A program made the translations under genes and the position numbers. A DNA stretch of 23,519 nucleotides from Perkinsus chesapeaki (taxonomy: Eukaryota; Perkinsozoa; Perkinsida; Perkinsidae). Below, in pieces: positions 10,144 through 21,852 of this stretch; the stretch's first letter is position 1, and the number at the start of each line of letters is the position of its first letter. Location: NCBI GenBank assembly GCA_013115145.1, contig JAAPAO010000016.1, forward strand, positions 109,557 to 133,075. Direction: 5' to 3'. The notes below the pieces were generated by a model. It was not told the origin of the DNA and did not search any database. It saw only the letters and a list, made by a program, of their open reading frames with translations.

Positions 10144-11399
10144 ATGCTCTCTATTGGTCGTGGCTATCGCGGCATTTCCCGCATCTGCCTTGCGGCCGCT
10201 CAGGCTGCTGCCAGTAGGAAGTTTGTGGTCCCCGTTGGTGTCGATGATGTCGAGGGTACCGCCGCCGCTATCAAGAAGGCCGTCGAGTTGGCTAAAGATG
10301 GTGAGCAAATGGCAGGAGTGAAAATATCTTAAATCTTCATAGTGCGCATTTTTCTCAGGTGATATGATTTCCTGTGTCCACGTGCCCCGTCCCTTTCCTG
10401 AGTATCTCCTATCTAGTATGAATGATCCTGGTGCTGTCAGCGCTGAAGGCGAAGCGCTTTTTTTCGGAGGGTAAGCCTGTCAAAGTCTGTCCATATCATC
10501 TTCTTGTATCGATCCTTTCATCTCTTTTAATTTGGTAATTGCATAGGAACTGACTCGACAGTGTAGCGTAAATTACCTAGTCTACCTAGCTTTTCGCATT
10601 GAATCTCCTTACAACTCAATGGAGGTGGTTATGGTTGGATCAATCGGTGTAATATATTATTCAGTTCCCGCTTTTCACTCCTTATCATTGCTGCTTTCCA
10701 TCGTATTACATTAGCCTCATTTCTTTGCCTTGTGCTAGCGGCTTCGCTCCGCCTACCTGCGCATTCCTCCCTGTTTTCTGGCATTTAAGTCTGCCTCGTT
10801 CCAGTTACTTGAAGAGCCTCTTCGAGGCTACTGGCCCGAGTATCATCACCAAAGTGCGTAAGGAAGTGGAAGACTTGGCCGTGGAGAAGAACCTGCAGAC
10901 CGAGTACAAGCTGTTGAGTCCTAGCAACAATGTCAAGGTGAGATCCTGACACTCTACGAATAGAGCTCACTTGCTGAAATGAACTGCTTGAGAAAGTACA
11001 GGCCCTTGCTAGCGATGCAGTTGCATACTTCGCCGAGAGCATTCTCCCTTGTGATCGGGGATGTTTTTTAACTAATCCGTCTGGGCATTATAGCTCGGCC
11101 ACACCACTGAAGTGACTCGTATCATTCACTTTGAATTACTATTGTGACTAATACTGTATGTCATCCGTCATTATAATACTCTGACCTGTCAGGTTGAACT
11201 AGTTGCCCACTGTCGTACCACCGGTGCTGATTATGTCGTCGTCGGTCCAGGAAAGGATTGCTCCGGCAGGATGGCCGAGTGGCTTTGCGGGTAGACCCTC
11301 TGTTTGCTGCAAGCCATTAAACTTATCGGTTTCAGTAACGTCCGTGGAGCTACAGTCGTGGCTGTAAGGGATCACTGCAAGGGAACTGTTCAGGGCTGA
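10144..11399 (+). CDS. universal stress protein (UspA-like) domain protein
   Basis: Six exons (10144-10300, 10359-10470, 10805-10937, 11002-11050, 11203-11290, 11336-11399) join in phase to about 200 aa. Features in order: a basic, Ala-rich N-terminus (MLSIGRGYRGISRICLAAAQ) that could be an organelle presequence; strand 1 RKFVVPVGVDD; helix with AAAIKKAVELAKDGD; strand 2 ISCVHVPRPFPEYL; then ESILPFAHCRTTGADYVVVG and a last strand NVRGATVVAVRDH. This is the alpha/beta order of the Usp fold, which acts in stress responses, often as a dimer. The ATP-binding signature of many family members (G-x2-G-x9-G-S/T) is not intact: the loop reads GPGKDCSG and ends CGN, so it may be a non-nucleotide-binding type. 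The least certain boundaries are those of the 49-nt exon 4. Spacing to the CDPK is 129 bp. Confidence 0.75.
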
Positions 11400-11528
11400 T
11401 TCGATAATACTGATGGCGCTCAATAAGGAGTTCGCCAATATGATGATGATGATGTTAATGAATCTTATTCTATCCCCTCTTCGCATCTGCGTTTCTTCCT
11501 TGCCATGCCTACTAGTTTACTATTCTAT

Positions 11529-14064
<2,536 letters not shown>

Positions 14065-14396
14065 AGAACTGAACGGCTGTTGCTCACAGCGATTCGTTCC
14101 CGTTTTCAGCCTCTACTGTCTCCTCTCTGCATGCGTGCTGACGCGCCGTACGATTTAACCTCGGAAGACTAAGGAGAGCGCCGTTTTATTATTATTAACT
14201 ATTCTGCGTGTTCTACCACTTTTAGCAGGCTCGATCTGAAGCCGTTACCTTCTGCATTGTAATGTGCAATGCATGTTCCCCACGTTCCTGCGCCTGTGTG
14301 GCTCGCGTTCCTCCGGTGTGTGATTTTGACCCCCACTTTGGTTACTGTATGATGAACCATTGATAAACAGTAATGAGCGAGATATCCTCTCGGATC

Positions 14397-14624
14397 TCAT
14401 TGTTCGGAAAGTTCCTTAAACTTCGTCTCTGTTTTGTTACTAATATCACCAATGGCAGTTTCCACCACATGAAAACATTCTACACGTTCCGTGTCGAGTA
14501 CGGATGTGCTTCGCATAAAAGCGTCAGGGCTCCTGTCGCCTTGATTGCTTAGCTCAGCCAAGCTGGTATGCTGACGTTGAGAGTAAATTGGAAGGGAGAG
14601 AGACAGATCACGATAGCTAGCCAA
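14397..14624 (-). CDS. hypothetical 75-codon ORF
   Basis: Open from an ATG at 14624 to a TGA at 14397 with a Ser/Thr- and acid-rich composition (for example SLAELSNQGDRSPDAFMRST). No family, intron or neighbour supports it, and it lies in the convergent gap where both flanking genes end. It could be a small gene, an exon, or chance. Confidence 0.18.
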   Translation of the reverse strand: MASYRDLSLSLPIYSQRQHTSLAELSNQGDRSPDAFMRSTSVLDTERVECFHVVETAIGDISNKTETKFKELSEQ

Positions 14625-14702
14625 GATAGCTTAGCTACCGTAGCTAGTCATAGCTCACCATAGACTAGTGGGTGTTGGTTCTGGGAAGGGACGGAGCACC
14701 AT

Positions 14703-14774
14703 CGCACGAATGCTTCTGCCCTTGGCCACACGAGTGCTTCTGCCCCTGACCACACGAGTGCTTCTGCCCCTGAC
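14703..14774. repeat. 24-bp tandem repeat, 3 copies
   Basis: Units 14727-14750 and 14751-14774 are identical and contain cgagtgcttctgcccctgac. The unit at 14703-14726 has four differences. The period is a multiple of 3, so an overlapping - strand frame shows a repeated RGRSTRV pattern; I take that as a by-product. It lies in the gap between convergent gene blocks. Confidence 0.9.
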
Positions 14775-15635
14775 CAGCATGTCCCAACGCCCACTTTGGA
14801 CACAATAAGATGCCGTCAGGTCGGTACATAATACTCTAATGAGATCCATTCGTCATGACCGATATGACTCACTTTATCAAATCGTATGTTCGCCACGTGC
14901 TGATAATAGCTTTTAGCTGGGGAACTGAGAGGCAGTCGGTAGACTTCCAATAGAATATTACTAACTCACGAGTTCCAGAAGCCAGGCACCGATTTGTTAA
15001 CAATGAATAACGAACTGGGTGAACCGAAATAAAGCTCAAGTCGTTGGGTTGGTGCAACTCAGTCCCGAGGATTCTCAACTCGATCACGCCTGTACAATTG
15101 GTATTACGGCCTTCCAGATTTGATGACATAACCCCCACCACTCTTGACTAACAAATCTTGAGAGACAAACTGCTTGTCGTGCTGCCAAAGTTCAAGAGTA
15201 CCCAGTCATTAAATTCCAGAGTACGAACTTTAGAATGTTTCGTGATGCTGACACCACATGGCAGGCATGCTGGGAACCCTCTATTCGAACGGGTCTGTCC
15301 ATTGCGTAACTACTTCGAGCCGTTTTATTGCTGTGAACGCAAATCGGGGGAGGCTTGAGATAATAATCTGGCTTGAGATAAAAGGTTTTGACAATTGAAT
15401 GAGCTGGAGCGGCCCGAGTTCCCAAAAGAAAAGTACTGCTATGGCCGCGGACACCCATGTGGTAGCGCGTGCTACAATTATGGGTACATATACGGATTGA
15501 TACAAGTATCAATGAGAGATAGAACATATAGGCATAGTTCGCTTGATCTACAGGAAAGTATTCTCTCCGATAGACAAGCCAGACCACGGCACTGTCCGCA
15601 TACAGCGCGTTAAAGACATTCACTGCAGATGGAGC

Positions 15636-16990
15636 TTATGGTCTGTGATCGTTCCCAGCGGGAAGTTGGCGAGCTTTGATGGGTACATAGTAATAGGCGA
15701 ATGTATAGAAGGAAGCTTTCTCTGAGAAAAGAGGAGCAGCTGGGGAGTTACTTCCAGGCATTGTAGACCTCAACCCACTCAGAACTTCTACGAAATGTAG
15801 TTTCTTGTACAGCTCGATCGCGGCTGTGCTGTTGTAATGAACCAATAAGCCCATGGCTAGGATGCCTTTGACCCCTTTGCCCTGAAATACAAGCGTTATG
15901 CGCTCATTCCACATATACATCTAACAATAGCCAGGAATTATTTTAGAGGTTTGGACTAAGACCTCTTTGTCTGCTCGGGAGAAGCCTTGTGCTACACCTT
16001 ATCAACCTATTAGCTATCAGATAGCGAATTTCTCTTCTTAGAAAGCGTGCCCCCGAACTGGGGTCTCTGGCAGACCACGACTCCGAGAATCACTGCACCA
16101 CCATGGTTGGTGTGTACATTCTGCAGACTCTGTAGTACAGATCATCGAGCCGTGATGTGTTTGGAGTCCATATGCCTACTGTTTTAATGGCGTACTTCAT
16201 CAGCACGGTCGCAATTCCCTGCCTACGGTAGGTTTCATTGACCCAAACCTGAGGATCAGCCCGTCGAAGGACATAACGCCGTATACGCAACTACAACTTA
16301 ACGATAGCTTGATCGTGAAGCTCAAAGTACACTGGCTACAAGCCATTCACTTCTGAAGGGAGTTTAGCATACGGGAATTGAAATACCGGTACTATAGGAT
16401 GACTTATAGGCACAGCACAAGTACAATCGTTGACACTGATAACTTGGCAGTATTATAAAGAAGTTCTGCAACCACACTGGCAGGAATCGAAGGTGAACGA
16501 GTAAAGACTTCGTGTACTGATGGCTCACCTGGCTTATATAACCGAGTTGTCCTTCCTCCTTCGGATTACGCCTGACACGTGACACGCATCAGAACATGCC
16601 ACATACTGCTGCACCGTGACTCTAGAACTCATTCGAAAGATATTTGTGGGTAACCATTCCCTTACATACCGATTCTGATGGCCCTTTTTACTCACATTCT
16701 CCCCCTAATGGCAAGCTCATCAGTCCTTGGGAATATGTCGGGTACGTACAGCTTGATGAACCCAACAACAGTCTGTAACATGAAAGAGTTTAGCAAATAC
16801 GTATCCTACAACTTACATCACTCTCGGAACCATCCACCGCTACATAACAGGGGATTCCTTCCACTTCAAGACATTCGTCAAAGTTATCCTCACTACATTC
16901 GTCGCCAGGCTTGTATTCTCTATAGACTACTTCAGCCGATGCTACCAGTACATAAAAGGCCGAAAGGATCGAGTTAAGATATATCTTCAT
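15636..16990 (-). CDS. GNAT-family N-acetyltransferase
   Basis: The 3' half is clear: exons 16248-16180 (VWVNETYRRQGIATVLMKYA, with the acetyl-CoA loop RRQGIA), 15881-15779 (LVHYNSTAAIELYKKLHFVE, the N-x-x-A-I-x-L-Y motif) and 15721-15636 (FYTFAYYYVPIKA, stop TAA), all in phase. Exon 16321-16303 or slightly longer (YFELHDQAI) fits just upstream. The 5' exons 16990-16817 and 16772-16696 encode VVYREYKPGDECSED and CYVAVDGSESD-TVVGFIKLYV, which suit the N-terminal strands of the fold. The layout recalls eukaryotic Naa50/Naa60-type amino-terminal acetyltransferases, but the subfamily is unproven. The segment between about 16695 and 16331 is not resolved. One phase-consistent alternative makes 16990-16534 a separate 112-aa protein with a third exon at 16621-16534. 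The first ~19 residues from ATG 16990 are hydrophobic. Confidence 0.78.
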
Positions 16991-16994
16991 CCGG

Positions 16995-17300
16995 TCAGGA
17001 GAGTTTCAAGCTTAAGCTGAGCCTGAGCAACTTGCTTAGAGAGGTAAGGAGCTGCGCGGCGCGCCGCGCCGCTGACGCCGACTTGTGTTGTGGGTCCAGA
17101 TTGATCCCCATCTTGCTATATTGCTGATCTCCCCACAACTTATTAGGTGCAGAACTTAAGTGCAGTTAGTGCGCTTATATCTATTGTCCCAGGGTCGTAG
17201 TATTGGTATTCTGGCTCAAGCTCCTTTGTTGTGTTATTCTTCAGAGTTCATCAACTAATACCGCGACACTTGGCGGCTCCGGGTGGCGCACCTGCTTCAT
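16995..17300 (-). CDS. possible very small gene, ~71 aa
   Basis: Exons 17300-17292 (ATG), 17238-17156 and 17115-16995 join in phase to a 71-residue product: an acidic, Tyr-rich start (ELEPEYQYYDPGTID), then SALTALNKMGINLDP and a basic, Leu-rich helix-like tail (SAARRAAQLLTSL). Introns would be 53 and 40 nt. I do not recognise a family. A caution: in the last exon a second frame is also open (SKQVAQAQLKLETLLTG, stop at 16987), so the splice choice decides the C-terminus. The stop lies four bases before the GNAT ATG at 16990. Confidence 0.3.
17054..17069. repeat. 16-bp GC-only palindrome
   Basis: gcgcggcgcgccgcgc is its own reverse complement. It stands out because the surroundings are under 50% GC. 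It falls in the last exon of the possible small gene, where it encodes an Ala/Arg run (AARRAA), so codon use may explain it. Confidence 0.85.
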
Positions 17301-18456
17301 TCAATTGAAAAATTACCAAATTGCCCCCATAACATTAGCATCGAATTCTGATTATGGTAATGAAGAAAATACTTGTGCACACTTTGATCATCAGCTTCAG
17401 CCACCCTGTATGGTGAGATAACGAGATACGCTCGGCCATGGGGTTTGTATTATAACGCGACCGCTTCTACGTCACATAATAACTAACCTACCGAGTCTAC
17501 TCCAATGATGAGCAAAGCTTGTCCTCCGGAGAAATTGCTACTGCTCGGTGGTCCGAGGTTTAGTTCAAAGTTTGAACGACGAATGCACCCGGGTCACGTT
17601 TGAACTTCAAAGGTGACCCGGGTGCATTCCTTGCAGAGACCACTCCTGTTTCCTCTGCGTCCACAGCAGAGGGTCTCTACGAAAGCCCATGAAAGTGAAC
17701 GTGAGATATCTAGGATGATGGATTTCTCTGATACGAGAGGCCAGATTGGAATATCCATTTGGAGTGTGCCATTCCGCTTGCTACCAATGCTTTGCTTACA
17801 CACGTCAGGCTGTGGTACACTCTGCTGCACATGTAAACTTCGCTAAGCATGAAAATGACTCTCCTACTGTGCTCCACCAGCTTGATAATCAAGCCTTGAT
17901 TACAATACCCTACCTGCAGAAGTTTCCATGAATCCCAACTTCAAGAGTAGTACGAGCAACGCTCAACGGAGTGATATGACAACTTCATCTAGAGCATCGT
18001 AGCATCTGACCCGGTCGTGAAGCGTTGATCCTCTCAAAATCATCTACTTTTCTGTGCTAATTCGCGCTATAATGACCTTCGTAGTTCGTAAAGTTGTATT
18101 CTCTTATTGGCCCACTATCGCCAAGTCAATTCCCACTTATACCAACCTCACTCCGCGCTTGGATCTCGTTAAGTAAACCGACCTTAGTAACCATCCCAAT
18201 CCAGCTAGGTCACGTATATGGAACTGCGACATTCTTGCATTATTGGGACTGTTGCACTTTGATGTTCCAGACGGCGTTTTACAGTGATGAGTCGCTTATC
18301 ATGAGTACAAGGAAGTACGTGTATGTCAGTCCGTGTATGGGATAGGAATCAAGGTCCGACAGTGTGCTGCTATGAATAAAGGTAGCTTTGGTATGATACG
18401 GTTTGTCAGTCATCGTTGCGGTGATATCTAAGAGCACTTGTCAGCCTCGCTTCAAC
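17301..18456. other. unresolved region, probably - strand exons
   Basis: I could not chain exons here with confidence. On the - strand several coding-like stretches occur: about 18205-18150 (SQFHIRDLAGLGWLL), about 18040-17965 (LHDRVRCYDALDEVVISL) and 17892-17710 (SLTCVSKALVASGMAHSKW). They may be further exons of the gene that starts at 19005. Apart from the hairpin at 17563-17629 no other feature is evident. Confidence 0.35.
17563..17629. repeat. strong hairpin with 17-bp perfect stem
   Basis: gaatgcacccgggtcac (17581-17597) pairs exactly with gtgacccgggtgcattc (17613-17629). Inside the loop tttgaa and ttcaaa can pair further around a single base, leaving one mismatch, so almost all of the 49 nt is palindromic. 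Directly to the left, gttcaaa-g-tttgaac (17563-17577) is a second palindrome using the same TTTGAA word. No gene is clearly resolved around it. It could be an inverted-repeat transposon remnant, a structured RNA or a 3'-end element. Confidence 0.92.
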
Positions 18457-19005
18457 CCTGTTGTGCGACGATTGCGCCTTTCGGTTTCAAGCCAGTCACG
18501 CTTGACTATTGAAACTCAACTCCGAGCAAGTCTAAAATATTGGCAATCAAAGCCTTCGCAATCGACTGGAAGTAGAATCGCCGACTTGGACGTTTAGCAG
18601 CATTTTCAATATACAGTCGCTCTTCGAGACTCGCAATCAGCACGGCGCGGAGACATCGCCACAGAATGCGTGTGCTCCAAGAGGAGTGGACATCTGAGGC
18701 ACAGCCGTGGACACACATGCTATCAAAGCTGGATTACTCTAAGCCCTCATCATGAGTGTATTCACTCTGGATTATGCCGATACCAGAACTGTACAATCGA
18801 GGGTGTATGCTACCCCTTCGTTGAGGAGGTGGAGGAGGAAGACGATCGACTACGTCGCCTGAAACCCGCCAACACGCTCAACGCCAGCATCACATCGTAA
18901 TGATCAGAGGCCTTCGTTCTTACTGGTCGACTCCGTGGACACGATCAAGCTGTCTCCGCCTTTTGCCGACACTCCGCTGTGGTCGTCTTTAGCTGTCCGA
19001 TACAT
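18457..19005 (-). CDS. unrecognised gene, 5' exons
   Basis: Phase-consistent exons 19005-18924 (ATG; MYRTAKDDHSGVSAKGGDS), 18858-18814 (DVVDRLPPPPPQRR, a short polyproline), 18693-18516 (SWSTRILWRCLRAVLIASLE, then RRFYFQSIAKALIANILDLL) and 18457 onward (VEARLTSALRYHRND). The third exon is helical and amphipathic. Introns would be 65, 120 and 58 nt. The gene probably continues below 18457. Helical segments such as IAKALIANILDLLG recall repeat proteins of the RAP/heptatricopeptide kind, but no diagnostic domain is visible and this is only a guess. The ATG lies 27 bp after the CRT-like stop. Confidence 0.35.
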
Positions 19006-19032
19006 TGTCACACCGAATAAGATCTGTCGCCA

Positions 19033-20660
19033 CTAATAGGGAATGAAAGTCGTAAGGAAGCCTACCACTGAGAGAGCGAGGATCGTTGAGCCCTGAATCG
19101 GCTCAATGTGATCTCCCATCAATTGTGGTATCTAAAGGTAGAGTTGGCCGCAGCCAGTCAGAAGATATTGCTACTGAAAATGCCAAAGCGGTAGTTGGCA
19201 GGCCGAGGGTCATGACAACTGCGCAAAGGCTTGCTCCGGCGTGCCGCACGAGCTCGGCTTGAAGAAGCTGCGAGACCAGCATCCAGAAGATACATGAGAA
19301 TAAGTAACTGAATGAACAAACATGTTTTACAGGGAGTTGACTACTCCCACTGAGGAGGAGGAGGCAATTCAAGCAGCTGCTGATCCCTCAGTTAGGAAGT
19401 TACTTCTTCTACATTGCGAAAACATTGAAGGGAAGAGTCGGCGGTGGCTTACATGCCAGCTTGCCCATCGCTGCACTCTGGGCTGACGGTTTCATCCGAC
19501 TTCAATATGCAGCGGAAGGCTGCAGGCCACCGAGTAATCTCAGAGTCACTCGATGCCAGCAGTTGAATCGGTACCTGAACGCCAGAGACTGATATGCTCA
19601 TATCCACACGGACCTATACTAACCAGCATGAAGAGCAGAAGGGCTTGGATGAGATTACTCCAGTACATCAAGGAAATTAGATTAACTTTGCGTCTGGAGA
19701 ACTCTAACTCTTGGTATCTAGACAAGCAGACGCTCAAGTGCACCCATCTAGGGAGAAGCTTACACTGCCGCTAATGCCACCGGTAAGGGTGCTATGAGAT
19801 ATACGAGGGACCACGATAGGCTGGTCGATGATGATGATGATACCTCGTCAGAGTTGCTGTCCGTCTAAGATGAATACCGTTGCTTTGGGAAAAGCCTGAA
19901 GGACTCACGAAAAGAGGCTCAAGCTGCAGCGCAACCCCTAATATGATGATAACGACACCAATAACGTGTTGGGCACTGTAGCGGGTACCACATAAAAACT
20001 AAAGGAAGAATCGGAGGGAGCGGTATGAGCAGCCAGACGTACCACAGATAGGATCATAGTGAACGGTATGACTGTCTGTTGCAGAATCGTCTGCAGATAC
20101 CCGGGCACAAAGGCATTGCCGAAAATGGTGAGGATGCCGTTGACAGCATTCAGTGCACCTTGAATGTTTGTAGAGCTCGGGAAAATACGGTATGAATTTG
20201 AGGCAACCTACCAATTACAGCATAGGGAAGAATCCTAGTATCATCCGTTCCCCCAGCAACGATCTTAACGTAAAGATATGGAACACCAAAAAGAGGGATA
20301 AACGCTGCTGATATGACACATAGCAGCAGAACGGGATACCTGACAATGACAAGGCCACTAATCACCAATAGTAAGCTCCGCGGGACGTGATTGAAACATC
20401 AGGATCGCCTACAGCCTTGAAACGGAAGGTGGTAAGTAACAACAACCCATAGGAGCCACTCATTGATCTGGAGCAGCACATGAATGGCAGAGGTAAGCCC
20501 TGCCGTGGACGAGCGACATCCCCGACAAGAATACGTACAAGGATGGCATATTAACGTGTTGAAGAGAGAGTGCTTACGGTCCTAGTGGATAAGCAATTCG
20601 TTTAAAAGCTACACGTTGTAGGGCTCCACAGGCCAATAATGATATTGATAACAGAGCAAC
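19033..20660 (-). CDS. CRT-like (chloroquine resistance transporter family) transporter
   Basis: Ten exons join in phase: 20660-20578, 20467-20387, 20339-20212, 20158-20043, 19998-19909, 19864-19764, 19717-19620, 19519-19453, 19349-19175, 19131-19033, giving at least 345 aa; the first exon with the ATG is not found. Family landmarks in order: ALQRVAFKRIAYPLG (first membrane segment), GALNAVNGILTIFG, PGYLQTILQQTVIPFTMILS (the Q-x-x-IPFTM signature), RYSAQHVIGVVIIILGV, PLPVALAAVYQE (equivalent of the family's ALSNVYKE), a cysteine-bearing loop (FRCILKSDE to ECSDG), HAGASLCAVVMTLGLPTTAL and IPQLMGDHIEPI. CRT proteins are drug/metabolite-type carriers of acidic vacuoles with about ten membrane spans. 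A Ser run (SSSSS) lies in the central loop. The intron ending at 20340 is either 47 nt or, with another donor, only 26 nt; the longer is preferred. Confidence 0.85.
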
Positions 20661-21852
20661 CTGATACAACTATCATACTCATACATCTCGGTGTGCCTCA
20701 CTCTAAGTAGAACTAGAGCTCTTCCGCTGCAATTGACTAACCGATCATATACCCGGCTCAACGGTCCCATAATGTAGCAGGAATAACTGATACGGACTAC
20801 ACGAAATTACGAAATTGATGCATATCGAGTTTTGGTAGCCCATCTAGCACAATTGTAGCTCGGTACGCACTGATGCTGCTGCTGGAGTTCGCTCGTACAG
20901 TGTACGTTCAATGAGACTTAAGTGTGACTGGAAGAATATGCACGCATGCGCAGCGACGTGCGAATCCTAAACGCGTTCCTCTAATCATGGAAGACGTCTA
21001 AGACCATAATTCCACTACAACGATGGTACTCCCTTCCACTTCACGCTACTTCCGGTTCGTCCATGACCCATCCAGGTTCCATACCGTTTTTTCTCAACGA
21101 ACCATGATTTATATCACAACACAACTCAACGGTTATATCCCAGTTTATAAGTTCTCTGCTATTACGATAGACTATGGAATAGGACAACATCAGCATAGCA
21201 GATGAACTACGGACCATGACGACAATACCAACAGCAATGACACGAGGAGCAGCGCGGCCCCGCGCATTCCTGTACTATCAATCAAGGTGAAGCAGCAAGA
21301 CAAACGCAATAGTATAACGACGATTAGCGGAAGACCATGACAACAATCACAACAACAACAAATAAGAGTAAGAAGAGTCGCCACAGGTTTGCAGGACCTT
21401 GGAAAAATCAATGTGTCTCGACAGTATTTATTTATTATTCTCGGCAGGCAAAAATGCCGGAATATCGAGACACGTTCATCCAGAAGGTAAGATAGGTCTG
21501 CAACAGCAGTAGCGACCAATCCGTTATCTTGTAATCTTGCTCAATCTTGCATTTCCTCAACGCTTTTCATCCAAATCTTACATAGGGAGTAACGGAAACA
21601 TACACAACTTGTAATACGACTGTAGCCACACTTATTCTCGATGGACATCAGAGATGCTCCATTGGGTCGAAATGACTTGGACGTGAACTTGCTAGGAATG
21701 GAGAGCAGCTTCGCAAAGGAGAAATGATAAATTTGTCTGTGTAGAAGAAAAAGTCAATAAAGGCGAATGCTGCTCCAGTAGTGCATAATCGAATCGAGCA
21801 ACAACCAACGGCAACAGCGAATAGCTTGGTCGCAATCTCCAGACCATCAAAG
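20661..21852. other. gap between carrier stop and CRT-like gene
   Basis: This stretch must hold the carrier 3' end and the missing first exon(s) and upstream region of the CRT-like gene, both on the - strand. I could not place a start codon exon. CAA/AAC-rich sequence at about 21290-21370 creates an apparent hydrophobic - strand frame (21519-21190), which I do not trust. A composite hairpin lies at 21413-21473. Confidence 0.5.
21413..21473. repeat. two-part nested hairpin
   Basis: The outer arms gtgtctcga (21413-21421) and tcgagacac (21465-21473) are exact complements. Directly inside, tattctcggca (21436-21446) pairs with tgccggaata (21455-21464) with one bulged base. A 14-nt AT-rich asymmetric loop separates the two stems on the left side. 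Length and shape resemble a structured RNA or a small inverted-repeat element. Confidence 0.85.

Larger units (their letters stand above)
14065..15635. other. convergent gap between + and - gene blocks
   Basis: The CDPK stop (14064) and the GNAT stop (15636) face each other across 1.57 kb. I find no recognisable exon of a known family. The gap holds TAGCTA-rich sequence around 14610-14665, a 24-bp tandem repeat (14703-14774) and several open frames of 60-140 codons on both strands that overlap one another and match nothing I know. It should contain both 3' ends. Confidence 0.7.

Noticed and set aside
11268-11300. Sequence resembling a tRNA 5' half (atggccgagtggctt, an A-box-like word)
   Set aside because: It lies in phase inside the Usp-like exon 11203-11290, and there is no matching T-arm (GGTTCGA-type B box) or acceptor stem at the right distance.
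15192-15623. A 143-codon - strand open frame in the convergent gap
   Set aside because: Its composition looks random and it overlaps other frames on both strands. No family is recognised, so I do not list it as a gene.
21190-21519. A 109-codon hydrophobic, Leu/Cys-rich - strand frame
   Set aside because: The hydrophobic run comes from CAA/AAC-rich + strand sequence, it crosses a strong hairpin, and it does not resemble any missing CRT or carrier exon.
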